Source of the DNA: Firmicutes bacterium CAG:345
GTDB taxonomy: Bacteria > Bacillota_I > Bacilli_A > RFN20 > CAG-288
DNA: 53,720 bases
Assembly (NCBI GenBank): GCA_000433315.1
Contig: FR893370.1
Location: 7,979-61,698, forward strand
Direction: 5' to 3'
The notes below the pieces were generated by a model. It was given only the letters and a program-made list of their open reading frames with translations, was not told the DNA's origin and ran no database searches. Positions 27,231-37,451 of the stretch are shown one piece after another. The stretch's first letter is position 1, and each line of letters begins with the position of its first letter. The position numbers and the translations under genes are program-made.

Positions 27231-27940
27231 ATGAAAGAAAGAAAATATCAATTATATTAATATCAATTTTCACTCCAATTTTAACAGCAGCATTTTTTGG
27301 ATATACAAGTGTTTATTATCACGCCGAAGAATATAATCATTTAGAAAATATATCCTATATAACATATAAAGACTATACATTATTTTCTAAAAAAGAAAAT
27401 GAAAATGATTCATTATTTATTTTTTATCCTGGTGCTAAAGTAGAGAATAAAGCCTATATTGAACTGGCTGAAACAATAGCTGATGAAGGTATCGATGTTG
27501 CCTTATGCTCTATGCCTTTTAATTTAGCCTTTTTTGGAATAAATAAAGCAAATAAAATTATCAAAAAATTATATTACTCTCATATTTATATCGGCGGACA
27601 TTCATTAAGAGGAGCGATGGCATCAAGTTTTGCTTATAAAAACGGGAATAAATTAGATGGAGTAATTTTACTCGAAAGTTATGCAACAAAAATTATGCCT
27701 AACAATTTAAAGTGTTTATCATTGATGAAATCAAATGATAAAATTGTTAAAAAAGATAAATTCGAAAAAAATAAAGAATTCTTTAATAAAAATCTTTACA
27801 TTGAAATGATTATCGAAGGTATAAATCATTCAATTTTTGGAAATTATGGATTGCAAAATAAGGATGGCATTACTGAAAATTCCAATCTGAAGCAATAGAA
27901 AATCACTGCAACAAAAATCAAAGAATTAGTTGAGTTATAA
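27231..27940 (+). pseudogene. Alpha/beta hydrolase, broken
   Basis: A membrane-anchored alpha/beta hydrolase of about 235 residues can be reconstructed. An ATG at 27231 is one base out of frame with the body, which reads through an N-terminal helix (SIIL..ISIFTPILTAAFFG), then IFYPGAKVENKAYIELAETIADEGIDV and MPFNLAFFG. The nucleophile elbow reads GGHSLRG, where relatives have GGHSLGG. The catalytic-His region is EGINHSIFGNYG. A TAG at 27896 precedes a plausible last helix ending at 27940. Start-frame loss, elbow substitution and early stop together mark a pseudogene. Confidence 0.75.
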
Positions 27941-27973
27941 AGACAATTTTAAATAGCAAATCTAAATTGTATC

Positions 27974-29629
27974 TTAATAATATATTGATAATATTTCAAC
28001 ATTAGCTCTTTCTGCTGTTATATCAATATCGATTGATTGCGCATAAACATTATCTAAAGAACAATAATATTCAAATGTTTTATTTTCGTAACCCTGATTT
28101 AATGCTTTAACTAAATAAGAGCTTATTATTTTGTTACCGCTGCGTGTAAAAGTAACAACTATATCACAATTAGAAAATACATTATAAAAATCACGTGTAA
28201 AATCTTGTAAACAGCTATATCCTTGATTATAATTTTCGGTATTTCCTAAATATATTTCATCATGATTGCAATCATCTTGCCAACCAAAACTATCTAATCT
28301 ATTGACCCAACGGTCTCCGGTATTAGAATTAGATATAATGCTTAATGCCGTTCTCCATTTTACATATTCAGAATCTGTTCTATTTTCTGAAGTAAAACAT
28401 CCATTCATATGATATTTAAGTTGTACTGAAAAATCACCACTTAGATTTTCAGCAACTTTATACCAACCATTTTTATCTATCCAATTATTAATATTTTGAT
28501 AATTTAGTTTATTTTTGCCAGATTCAATAATCTCTTTTGTAACTTTTTGAGAGCCTGGAAAATGGTATCTCACATTCATTACTCCATCTTTATCCTGAAG
28601 TATTTTAGTAATTTGCTTAGTTTCAGTAGCCAAATTTTCAATAGTTGGGGAAGGCAAAGTAAATTCATCATTTTCTTTACCAATATAAATTTGAGGAGTA
28701 TGAACAATATTTCCTTCTTCATCTAAATAGTTAATTTTAAATGATTTGATATTCTCTTCGAAATATTTTTTATAATCCGTTCCTTCTTTTACATCTGAAA
28801 CACGGAAATATTTCATGTTATCTTTTATCGCTGGACCAATTTCTAAACCATATTGTTTTATATCTTCTTTAACAGTACGTGAAAAGTCTTCTATTTTAGC
28901 AATTGGTGAAGACTCATTAAATTGATAAGAAGACTCTTTAGAAGCTAAAAAACAAAATACCGGTTTTCCATTTAAATAAAAGTAAATAGAATTATTTTGT
29001 CTAAATGCAATATCTATATACTTATCTTCCAATCCTTTTGATAATAAGGCATCATATTTATAAATTTTACTTGTTTCAGAACCATAAAAGTCTTGATAAT
29101 TTCCTTGATCATCTTTTAACTTTAAAGTTCCATTTCCTATTTCAAAATGTTTAGATTTAAAAATTACGTTCCAATCAGATTCACAGTTATTAATTACATA
29201 AGATAATGTAAAGCCATCATTTACTTTAAATGGAGTATATTTTTTTAATGCTGTAACATCATTAAATTCTTCTTCAGTAAAAGAATAAGTGACGGTATAT
29301 TCTAAATTATCATTTCCCATATTGCCTTCGATGATAGAGTAATCTGGCATCATAAAATCTACTTTAGGTGATTCATAAAAAAATTTATCTCCTATTTTAT
29401 ATTCCTGATTAACTGTTTTAAATTCTTCATAATTATCGTAGCAGTAATGGATTGTCAATAATCTTTTTTCATCATTTATAGTATTGCTTGTTTTACTATC
29501 ATCAGCGGTAGTAGATAAAGAAGAACTAATAGAAGAAACTGAGCTTCCTGAAATATTAGAACTAGAAATATTAGAACCAGCGCATGATGTGAGCAACAAT
29601 AGACTTGTCAATAAAATTTTCTTTTTCAT
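27974..29629 (-). CDS. Surface lipoprotein with duplicated strand-rich and lectin-like modules
   Basis: 551 residues. Signal with lipobox (LLLTSCAGS, Cys16), then a Ser-rich tether to about residue 50. Two similar units follow. Each starts with a beta segment resembling MucBP-type repeats (LTIHYCYDNYEEF...EYTVTYSF and FKINYLDEEGNIV...MNVRYHFP) and continues with a 150-200 residue beta-rich domain that looks like a LamG/concanavalin fold (FTLSYVINNCESDWNVIF; FSVQLKYHMNGCF). Domain names are by pattern only. It starts 10 bases after the CotH-like gene, with AAGGTGA as ribosome site. Likely a glycan-binding surface protein. Confidence 0.65.
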   Translation of the reverse strand: MKKKILLTSLLLLTSCAGSNISSSNISGSSVSSISSSLSTTADDSKTSNTINDEKRLLTIHYCYDNYEEFKTVNQEYKIGDKFFYESPKVDFMMPDYSIIEGNMGNDNLEYTVTYSFTEEEFNDVTALKKYTPFKVNDGFTLSYVINNCESDWNVIFKSKHFEIGNGTLKLKDDQGNYQDFYGSETSKIYKYDALLSKGLEDKYIDIAFRQNNSIYFYLNGKPVFCFLASKESSYQFNESSPIAKIEDFSRTVKEDIKQYGLEIGPAIKDNMKYFRVSDVKEGTDYKKYFEENIKSFKINYLDEEGNIVHTPQIYIGKENDEFTLPSPTIENLATETKQITKILQDKDGVMNVRYHFPGSQKVTKEIIESGKNKLNYQNINNWIDKNGWYKVAENLSGDFSVQLKYHMNGCFTSENRTDSEYVKWRTALSIISNSNTGDRWVNRLDSFGWQDDCNHDEIYLGNTENYNQGYSCLQDFTRDFYNVFSNCDIVVTFTRSGNKIISSYLVKALNQGYENKTFEYYCSLDNVYAQSIDIDITAERANVEILSIYY

Positions 29630-29639
29630 AAATCACCTT

Positions 29640-31382
29640 TTATTTATATAGAGCATCATAAAGTTCACTGAGATATATGTTTTGATTTAAACGAATTATA
29701 TACTTAACATTATTTATTGACTCTCGCCAACTTGTCATAATCGAAGCATCTTTTCCCCAACGAAGATATGATTCTAAACGATATGGTCCAACTTGATCCA
29801 TCAGATCATCGATTACCTCAACAGCGTGATCATATGATAAATTATTAGCTAGTAAATATTTTGCCCTTTGATACATATGCTTTTTAAATGTTTCATTTTG
29901 TGAAAGCTTATTGAAAATATTATATTTAAAATAAGAATTAGCATGATTCTTATTAAAAAAGTTTGTCGATTCTGTAAAAGCAAAGTCAACATCATGAATT
30001 GAAAATCTCCATTTTCCATCTGCGTATTTGTTCTTAGAATCAATTTTATTTGTTTTCCAAATTCGCAAATTATTATAATTTCCTACAAAATCCCAATTGC
30101 GAGCAAAAGAATGAGCAATCATCACATCGATAAATGAGTCTTCATCAATATATTCTGAAACGAATTTGTTATATACTTCTTCATCAGTAAAATCATTATT
30201 GTCAACAAATTCATTAAGCTTAGCTATTTCTTCCATGCACTCATTTTCATCGCCTTCATCAACTAAATAATTGCCTTTAAGTTGTAATGCTAAAACATTA
30301 GATTTTTTTACGCCATAATTATCAGAATAATAAACATCTGAATAATGTTCCCTTATAGTTTCAAGTCCCCAATATTCACCATTGATATATGTTAAACAAG
30401 GACGACTAGCAGTAGTTGAAGCATTAGTATAAGCCATTAAATTTTGTATTATGGCATCATTAAGTCCTGTCCATTGTTCAAAACAGTTGCCACCATTATG
30501 CAATCTAAATCGAGTAATATCTGTCAAATCATTTTCTTGATTTCCTAATTGTTTTCTGTCTCCGAATACTTTTTCTTTAACAGTCTTATTTTTTTCACCG
30601 AATTGATTTTTATTAAAATTTAAATTCAATGTTCTTTGAGGATAACCACTAGACCAATTACCGCCAATTTTAATTTTAGTATTGCGATAAAAAGTCTGAT
30701 CATAAATAGGATCTAAGTATTCTAAATTAGCTCTTTTCTCAATTTCTTGTTCCGGTTTATTATAAAAACCTTCTTTTTTAGAAAAAATATCTTCATAAGG
30801 CATAGATAAACTTATAACAGGAATAGTAAATTTATTTTGAATATCATCATCAACAAAATAAGATAAAGAACGGGTAAACAATTGTTCGTTCGTGTTTTTA
30901 TCAATCAGCTTTATTGTTAAAACTGTAGATTTTTTAGTCAGATAATAATTTTCCGGCTTTTGAACATTATAGATATAATCTGTTGAAATGCATCTTCCAT
31001 TAGTGTTTAAAGGAAGAATTCCATCAACCGATGTTGTGAGAGGATAATTTTCAATATTTCCTATTTTCATCTTTTCTATATGTATCGGTTTACTATAAGT
31101 ATTTTTTGAATTATTTTCAGGAACAGATGAATCAAAAGAGTAAAGCAAACGATAATCTTTATCAGTCATTTTAAAATTCAAATCAAATTCTTCATCATAA
31201 AATCCAGGATTATGACTGACATATAATCCATCATATAGCTCTACCATTCCTTCAACTTCATTATTTAAAGTTGCAGGATCATCTTCTTTTTCACCAGATG
31301 TTTTTCGATTGATTATTATTTCATTACTTTCGCACGAAGTTAACATGAAAGCGATTAAAATTAAAAATAATTTGTTTTTCAT
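29640..31382 (-). CDS. CotH-family kinase lipoprotein with chitobiase-type domain
   Basis: 580 residues. Lipobox LTSCES (Cys18). Residues about 50-130 resemble the chitobiase/beta-hexosaminidase C-terminal domain (SHNPGFYDEEFDLNF..., LYSFDSSVPE...YSKPIHI). The rest is CotH-like: WGLETIREHYSDVYYSDNYG, ARNWDFVGNYNNLRIWK, and GKWRFSIHDVDFAF with the paired Asp expected for metal and ATP. CotH proteins are atypical kinases; B. subtilis CotH phosphorylates spore coat proteins. Here the enzyme is on the outer face of the membrane. The partner lipoprotein 10 bases downstream is a candidate substrate or co-worker (inference). Confidence 0.85.
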   Translation of the reverse strand: MKNKLFLILIAFMLTSCESNEIIINRKTSGEKEDDPATLNNEVEGMVELYDGLYVSHNPGFYDEEFDLNFKMTDKDYRLLYSFDSSVPENNSKNTYSKPIHIEKMKIGNIENYPLTTSVDGILPLNTNGRCISTDYIYNVQKPENYYLTKKSTVLTIKLIDKNTNEQLFTRSLSYFVDDDIQNKFTIPVISLSMPYEDIFSKKEGFYNKPEQEIEKRANLEYLDPIYDQTFYRNTKIKIGGNWSSGYPQRTLNLNFNKNQFGEKNKTVKEKVFGDRKQLGNQENDLTDITRFRLHNGGNCFEQWTGLNDAIIQNLMAYTNASTTASRPCLTYINGEYWGLETIREHYSDVYYSDNYGVKKSNVLALQLKGNYLVDEGDENECMEEIAKLNEFVDNNDFTDEEVYNKFVSEYIDEDSFIDVMIAHSFARNWDFVGNYNNLRIWKTNKIDSKNKYADGKWRFSIHDVDFAFTESTNFFNKNHANSYFKYNIFNKLSQNETFKKHMYQRAKYLLANNLSYDHAVEVIDDLMDQVGPYRLESYLRWGKDASIMTSWRESINNVKYIIRLNQNIYLSELYDALYK

Positions 31383-31487
31383 ACAAATATTTTACATTAT
31401 TTTCTTTTGTTTTGAACATATTTTTCATGTTTTCTGATGGTTGTAAATCTTAAATTAAAATGCTATAAAACATTTGAGGTATTTTTT

Positions 31488-33475
31488 ATGATCAAAAACA
31501 AAAAAATGATTTTAGAAACTATAAAATTCTTGTTGTCTTTAGTTTTTTCTATCGGTATATTTATCCTTGGTTTTGTTTTAGGAAAACAATGTGATTTTTC
31601 CATAGTTTATTATTATATTGGAGTACTTGTAGTTTTTTTCGGATATTTAATTTTTTGCTTAGCATATTATGCTAAATACGAAAAAGAAATTCAAAAAATG
31701 AAATCAAAAAACTTTATCAATCATATAGAAGAACAAAAGAAATATATAAATTCAAATATATCAGAAACAAAAAATAAAATTTTAAAAATGTATTCCTTCT
31801 GTATTTGCAATATATTCGTTTCTTATTTTATTTACTATTTTTGTTTATTTTTTACCGGATTAGTTTATCCAACAATTATAAATAATGATAATATTGCACC
31901 TTTAGCAGCCTTTACTGCTGTAGTTTTCGTAATTATCTTTTTAATAATTTTAATTCCTTACTTCAACAGTTTAAAAGCAAATAAAATTACTTTGTCATAT
32001 CAAAAAAATCAATATAAAATTCTTACAACATTTATCGCTGAAATCTTTAAAAGCGAAGATATCAATAAATCTTTTATAGTCAATATAAATATTAACGATA
32101 GCAATTGTGCTATCGAAGAAAAAACGATAAATTAATTTTTTATGTTGGTGATCTTCTTTTAAAATTTTTAACTTTAGATGAACTAAAATCTGTCTTCTAT
32201 CATGAACTTGCTCATTATAAACATAAAGATACAAAATATTTATCTAAAATTAATAAAAAACAAACATTTGTTGAAAAATATTCTTTTCTTTTTATATGTC
32301 CTTGTGCCTTAAAAGTTTCCGTTGAAATAGAATTATCGAAAATCATATCTAGTAAATATTACGAACAAAAAGCCGATGATGAAGTTCTCGACAAAAATTT
32401 AAACAAAGAATTTTCTCAAGCTAATGTAAAATTATTTGGTCTATCTTTAATTTCTAGTGCACCTAACTTTGAAATTATCAACAAAATAAATGAAGAAAAA
32501 GGTTTTTCTGAAGAAACAATATCTTTAAATTATAAGCTTATATATGAGAACTATATGAAAAATATATCCACATTTGATTATATTTCTACTCATCATCTTG
32601 AAGAAAGAATTTCAACTCATCCAAATGTCAGAATGAGAAGAGAAAAATTTCATCTCAATAATATAGATATCAATTTGATTGAAAACAATTATTTCAATGA
32701 TGATATAAAATTGGCTTATATTAATTTTAATAAAGATAATAAGTCTAATTTCAATCCTAATTTTTGTGAAAAATATAAACTTTATAAAGAAAATATCTGT
32801 AATTTAGATAATATTTCTAACAATTCTGAATTAGTAAAATTATTAAATGATGCATTATCTTATAACGATTTTAATAATGGTTTAAAAATAGCTAATATTC
32901 TGATAAAAACTGATGAAGATAATTCCTTTATCAATTATGCTTTAGGTTATGCTTATTTTAATTTGCTCGATGAAAAATGTATAAAGTATTTGCAAAAAGT
33001 TATTGACGCTAATAATTCTAACTATAAAATGCAAGCTTTATCTCTGCTTGGACAATATTATGTTTATATGGGAAATGAAGAGAAAAGAGATGAACTTAGA
33101 AAAATCCAACCAGATTTCATAGATGAAAATATCATTTTAAGCAAAGTTTCCAGCTTAGAAAAATACGATAAACTAATTGTTTTAGAAGACAAAGAAATCA
33201 TCGATAAAATTATAAATATTGTTAAAGATAAAGAGGAGATAATCGAAATTCGAGCAGGCATAAAAAGAATCAAGTCAAATCAATGTATTCATATTATTTA
33301 TATATTAAAAAAGAAACCAAATAATATCGGTGATATATATGAATATATCAATTCAAATGCTTATTTAATGGATAGCGAAATCAATAATATGCTTTCCATA
33401 AAGAAAACTCTCTTGAATTATTATCCATGCCTAAAAAAGAAAAAATATATAATTTATATTCGCACAAAAAATTAA
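31488..33475 (+). pseudogene. M48-family metallopeptidase with TPR-like tail, split by frameshift
   Basis: The ATG at 31488 follows GAGGT by 7 bases. The first frame gives two pairs of membrane helices and stops at 32135 just before the catalytic part. The second frame carries HELAH (codons 32201-32215), the third zinc ligand in EQKADDEVLD, a HLEERISTHP substrate-cleft patch and a TPR-like tail (about 32830-33110), ending at 33475. A 6-A run at 32119-32124 marks the junction: one more A would join the frames. The upstream fragment alone would be a membrane stub. Could be a true mutation or a base-calling error. Confidence 0.75.
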
Positions 33476-33524
33476 TAAAATATAAAAATCATTAATATTT
33501 TCGAAAGAAAATCTTCTTCTTTCA

Positions 33525-33553
33525 TTGCTTACAAAAAATGAAAAGTATATACT
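33525..33553 (+). promoter_or_regulatory. Promoter of asnS
   Basis: TTGCTT (-35) and TATACT (-10, 33548-33553) with a 17-base spacer. The start would lie about 23 bases before the ATG, too short for a T-box leader. Confidence 0.7.
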
Positions 33554-33582
33554 AATGAATAGATAAAAAACGAGGTTATACT

Positions 33583-34974
33583 ATGAAAATTAACGGAACT
33601 TATTTAACTGTTAGAGAAATATATGAAGCCATCAGCAATAATGATGAAACACTTGATGGAAAAGAAGTTATCATCGATGGCTGGGTTCGTACAAATCGTT
33701 TGATGGGAAATTTAGGTTTCATCTCTTTTAATGATGGTACTTGCTTTAAATGCGCTCAATTAGTTTATAATTCTAATTTAGATAATTTTGAACTGGCCAG
33801 CAAATCCAAACTTGGACAAGCCATTTCCATCGAGGGAATTGTTCATTTAACCCCAAGCGGAAAACAACCATTTGAAATCGAACTCACAAAATATGTTTTA
33901 GTCGGTGATGTTGATGAATCTTATCCTCTTCAAAAAAAGAAAACTTCTTTTGAATATTTAAGAACTATTCCTCATCTTCGCCCAAGGGCAAATACTTTTA
34001 CTGCTTTATATAGAGTCAGAAGTGTTTTAGCATTTGCCATTCATGAATTCTTCCAAGGAGAAGGTTTCATCTATGTTCATACCCCTATTTTTACTTCCAA
34101 TGACTGCGAAGGCGCTGGTCAAGCATTCAAGATTTCTACAGGAGATAAAAATCCTGATGAATTCTTTGGAAAACCAGTTACTTTAACTGTTTCCGGTCAA
34201 CTTCATGTTGAACCTTTAGCTCTTACTTTCCGTGATGTCTATACATTCGGTCCAACATTCAGAGCTGAAAAAAGTTCTACTACAAGACATGCTGCTGAAT
34301 TCTGGATGGTTGAACCTGAAATTGCCTTTGCTGATATTTATGATGATATTGATTTAATGGAAGATTTCATGAAATATATCGTCAAATATGTTTTAACAAA
34401 TTGTCCTGATGAAATGGCTTTCTTCGATCAAAGAATTGAACCAGGATTGCTTAATAAACTCAACGACTTTGTCAATAAAGAATATGAAATAGTTTCTTAC
34501 GATGATGCTATTAACATCTTGCTTGATGCCCAAAAGAAAGGCGTCAAATTTGAAAACAGCGACATTAAATGGGGAATGGATCTCATGAGTGAACATGAAC
34601 GTTTCATTGTCGAAAAAACATTTAATTGTCCAGTTTTCTTAATTAACTTCCCAAAAGATATCAAAGCTTTCTATATGAAACAAAATCCAGATGGTAAAAC
34701 AGTCGCCGGTGTTGACCTATTAGTACCTGGTATCGGTGAAATTTGTGGCGGATCAGAAAGAGAAGCCGATTTCAATAAATTAAAAGCCCGTATCGATGAA
34801 TTAGGACTTGATGAAAAAGCTTACGAATGGTATTTGGATACCCGTCGTTATGGTGGTTGTCCACATGCTGGCTTTGGATTAGGCTTTGATCGATTATTAA
34901 TGTTTATCACTGGTATGGAAAATATCCGTGATGTTGAAATATATCCAAGAACCTATAAAGAGATTAAATACTAA
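33583..34974 (+). CDS. asnS: Asparaginyl-tRNA synthetase
   Basis: 463 residues. Class IIb synthetase. N-terminal OB-fold anticodon domain (about 1-115; VIIDGWVRTNR), then motif 1 near PRANTFTALYRVRS, motif 2 FRAEKSSTTRHAAEFWMVEPE, and motif 3 GFGLGFDRLLMF. The long catalytic domain and SGQLHVE point to AsnRS over AspRS. It charges tRNA-Asn directly. The stop overlaps the next start by one base (TAATG). Confidence 0.96.
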   Translation: MKINGTYLTVREIYEAISNNDETLDGKEVIIDGWVRTNRLMGNLGFISFNDGTCFKCAQLVYNSNLDNFELASKSKLGQAISIEGIVHLTPSGKQPFEIELTKYVLVGDVDESYPLQKKKTSFEYLRTIPHLRPRANTFTALYRVRSVLAFAIHEFFQGEGFIYVHTPIFTSNDCEGAGQAFKISTGDKNPDEFFGKPVTLTVSGQLHVEPLALTFRDVYTFGPTFRAEKSSTTRHAAEFWMVEPEIAFADIYDDIDLMEDFMKYIVKYVLTNCPDEMAFFDQRIEPGLLNKLNDFVNKEYEIVSYDDAINILLDAQKKGVKFENSDIKWGMDLMSEHERFIVEKTFNCPVFLINFPKDIKAFYMKQNPDGKTVAGVDLLVPGIGEICGGSEREADFNKLKARIDELGLDEKAYEWYLDTRRYGGCPHAGFGLGFDRLLMFITGMENIRDVEIYPRTYKEIKY

Positions 34975-36242
34975 TGAGTAGAAAAGACAAAAAATCTAAC
35001 CCAGATTTAACTGCTGAATGGCGTATGGAGCAAGATCAAATAAAAAATGGTCAAACTCCTAATCCTACTCCATATCAATTTTCTAACAATAATTTTGATA
35101 ATTCTTATCCTTATTATCAACAACCTCAGCAAAATATTCCTCCTTATAACGCACCAAAACCAGGTGCTGATTACTATGGTTTTGATAATAAAAAAGAAAC
35201 TAGTAATGTCCAAAACGAGCAGAATAAATCTCGCGTTAAACAAAATCAAAAAAAAGAAGATGATATTGAAAAACAATATCGATCTGCGCAAAGAAAAAGA
35301 TATTTTCTTCGTGGTCTTTTGATTTTAATAAATTTAGGATTGTTATCTTATGTCTGTTTAAGTGTCGTTGGAATAATTTTTGATTCTCAAGGGAATAATG
35401 AAAAAAATATCGATGCGTATATAACTTTAAAAGGAAAAAACAAAAAAGATTCTCAAAAAATTTATGATCGATTATTGGATGAAAAAGAAGTTTCAACTTT
35501 CAATGATTATGGCATTCTCGGTGATGATTTATATCTTTCAAATTATTCATTAAAAAATACTTCTTCTTTCCAAGAGTTCTACTTTAGCCGAATTGATAAC
35601 GTTAAGGACAATGAAGATTTCTATTGGGCAAGAATGGAAAAGCTTAATTTTTCTAATTTTGAACCAGGGGATTATGCTCTTACTACTAATCTAGCGAACA
35701 AATACCCTCTCAAATATAATGGTAATTCTTCTATTTATCAAACTTTCTATTCTCTTCCTAATTCTTCAGGTGAAAGAAGAGAAATTACTATAAAAGGAAA
35801 TAAAGTTTCCCCAATTTTCTTAATTTCTGTTAATGTTATTACCGAACTTCCAGAATTTTGGTACGATGTTGTCTATTACGCTGATAGAGATAGTGAAATT
35901 CCTAATATTGATAGAATAACTTCTAAAGTTGTTTATAAAGATGAAGGAATGCAATCGGTTTATTTAACAAATGCTAATTACGCTATAGATTTATCAGGAA
36001 CCGATAACTTTTCTTCAAAATATACAGCGTTAGAAGGTTTTACAGTTGATGATAACAACAATTTCATCAAAGAAATAGGCGGATATTTAACCGGTGCTAA
36101 TTCTTTAGTAGATGATAAGAGTTCTGTTTTAAATTCTATATATAAAAATGATCATTTAGGGAAAAAAGTTTTTACATTAAAAAATGATGATAATATCGAT
36201 ATTAAAACCGATAATATCAACAAAATACTTTCAACAAAATAA
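34974..36242 (+). CDS. Single-pass membrane protein, unknown function
   Basis: 422 residues. A 105-residue cytoplasmic N-terminus rich in Asn, Gln, Pro and Tyr (low complexity, then Lys/Gln/Glu-rich), one membrane helix (about 110-133; GLLILINLGLLSYVCLSVVGIIF) and a 285-residue outside domain of mixed beta character. No known domain recognised. Translation is coupled to asnS through TAATG. The disordered inside plus folded outside layout is like cell-envelope or division accessory proteins, but no function is claimed. Confidence 0.75.
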   Translation: MSRKDKKSNPDLTAEWRMEQDQIKNGQTPNPTPYQFSNNNFDNSYPYYQQPQQNIPPYNAPKPGADYYGFDNKKETSNVQNEQNKSRVKQNQKKEDDIEKQYRSAQRKRYFLRGLLILINLGLLSYVCLSVVGIIFDSQGNNEKNIDAYITLKGKNKKDSQKIYDRLLDEKEVSTFNDYGILGDDLYLSNYSLKNTSSFQEFYFSRIDNVKDNEDFYWARMEKLNFSNFEPGDYALTTNLANKYPLKYNGNSSIYQTFYSLPNSSGERREITIKGNKVSPIFLISVNVITELPEFWYDVVYYADRDSEIPNIDRITSKVVYKDEGMQSVYLTNANYAIDLSGTDNFSSKYTALEGFTVDDNNNFIKEIGGYLTGANSLVDDKSSVLNSIYKNDHLGKKVFTLKNDDNIDIKTDNINKILSTK

Positions 36243-36246
36243 TTAA

Positions 36247-37449
36247 TTAAAATTTATGAATCTTAGCGAGGCCGCCTTTAGCGGTCTCTTTATAATCTGC
36301 AGATAAATCTTTTCCTGTTTCTTTCATCACTGCTATAACTTCATCTAAAGAGATAGCATTATGACGATATGGAACTAAATGTTTTGCAAAAACATAAGAA
36401 TTAAAAGCTTTAATAGCTGATATAGAATTTCTTTCGATACAAGGAATAGCTACATATCCCCCTACAGGATCACATGTTAACCCTAACTGATGCTCTAAAG
36501 CCATTTCTGAAGCATATTCTATATGATCAAATGAAAGTCCATCAGCAGCGCATAATGCACCTGCAGCCATACTTGTTGCTGAACCAATTTCTGCTTGACA
36601 TCCACCTACTGCTCCTGATATTGTCGCATTTCTTTTTATTATTGTTCCAATTAAACCAGCAACAATTAAGGCATCTATCAACTTATCTTCTTTATAATTT
36701 AATTGCTTTTTTAAATAATAAAGAACTGAAGGCAAAACACCCGCTGAACCACAAGTTGGAGAAGTAACAACCAAGCTTCCAGCAGCATTAGATTCGCTTA
36801 CAGCATAAGCATAAGTTGAAATATATAAATCTCTTTTATCAGCATCTAAACAATTTTGAGCTTCTTTATATAAAAGAGGAGCTATTCTTTTTATATGCAA
36901 TTTACCAGCGATATATCCTTCGCTTACCAGGCCATTTTCTATTTCTTTTTCCATATGAGATAAAATAGATTTTAAATAATTCTCTATACTTTCACCTTCA
37001 TACTTTTTAACAAAATCCATATAACTCATTTCATTTTTTTCAATATAATCTCTTACTTCCTTAAATGAAGAGAATGGATATACAAGTTGATCCTTTTCAG
37101 CTTCGCCATCTTTTTTAGCTATCTGTCCACCGCCTAAAGAGAAATACACTTCTTCTTTGACTAATTTTTCATCCAAAAAAGCTTGTATTTTCATAGTGTT
37201 TGGAAATTCTGGAATATTTTTTAAATCAAATATAACTTCACAATCTTTTAAAACATCTTTAATAATTTTATCGGTTAAATGCCCCTTTCCAGTCAAAGCC
37301 AAAGAACCAAAAAGAGTGACAATAAAGTGATAATTTTTATTATCATTTATCTCTTTTAAAAAACTTTGACAGATTCTATAAGGGCCAATTGTATGACTAG
37401 ATGATGGACCAGGACCAATACGATATAAATCTTTTAATGAACAGAGCAT
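36247..37449 (-). CDS. sdaA: L-serine ammonia-lyase, single-chain iron-sulfur type
   Basis: 400 residues. Converts L-serine to pyruvate and ammonia with a [4Fe-4S] cluster. N-terminal regulatory beta domain (GPGPSSSHTIGPYR, TGKGHLTD) fused to the alpha domain. Cluster Cys are visible in SPTCGSAG, AVGGCQAEIGSA and LTCDPVGG...PCIERN. In B. subtilis the two domains are separate genes (sdaAB, sdaAA); here they are one chain. It starts 2 bases after hemW and is the last gene of that operon. Confidence 0.94.
   Translation of the reverse strand: MLCSLKDLYRIGPGPSSSHTIGPYRICQSFLKEINDNKNYHFIVTLFGSLALTGKGHLTDKIIKDVLKDCEVIFDLKNIPEFPNTMKIQAFLDEKLVKEEVYFSLGGGQIAKKDGEAEKDQLVYPFSSFKEVRDYIEKNEMSYMDFVKKYEGESIENYLKSILSHMEKEIENGLVSEGYIAGKLHIKRIAPLLYKEAQNCLDADKRDLYISTYAYAVSESNAAGSLVVTSPTCGSAGVLPSVLYYLKKQLNYKEDKLIDALIVAGLIGTIIKRNATISGAVGGCQAEIGSATSMAAGALCAADGLSFDHIEYASEMALEHQLGLTCDPVGGYVAIPCIERNSISAIKAFNSYVFAKHLVPYRHNAISLDEVIAVMKETGKDLSADYKETAKGGLAKIHKF
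36268..36288 (+). terminator. Possible plus-strand terminator inside the end of sdaA
   Basis: GAGGCCGC (36268-36275) pairs with GCGGTCTC (36281-36288) with one G-U pair, followed by TTTAT. Only 4 bases separate the convergent genes, so a terminator for the plus-strand gene would have to lie within sdaA. The T-run is weak. Confidence 0.4.
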
Positions 37450-37451
37450 AT

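Noticed and set aside
32119..32125. Programmed -1 ribosomal frameshift at AAAAAAC in the M48 gene
   Set aside because: In the zero frame the codons are AAA ACG, so the X-XXY-YYZ register does not fit, and no downstream stem was apparent. A length change of the A-run is simpler.
33476..33582. T-box riboswitch before asnS
   Set aside because: The promoter sits about 30 bases before the start, leaving no room for a specifier stem and antiterminator.
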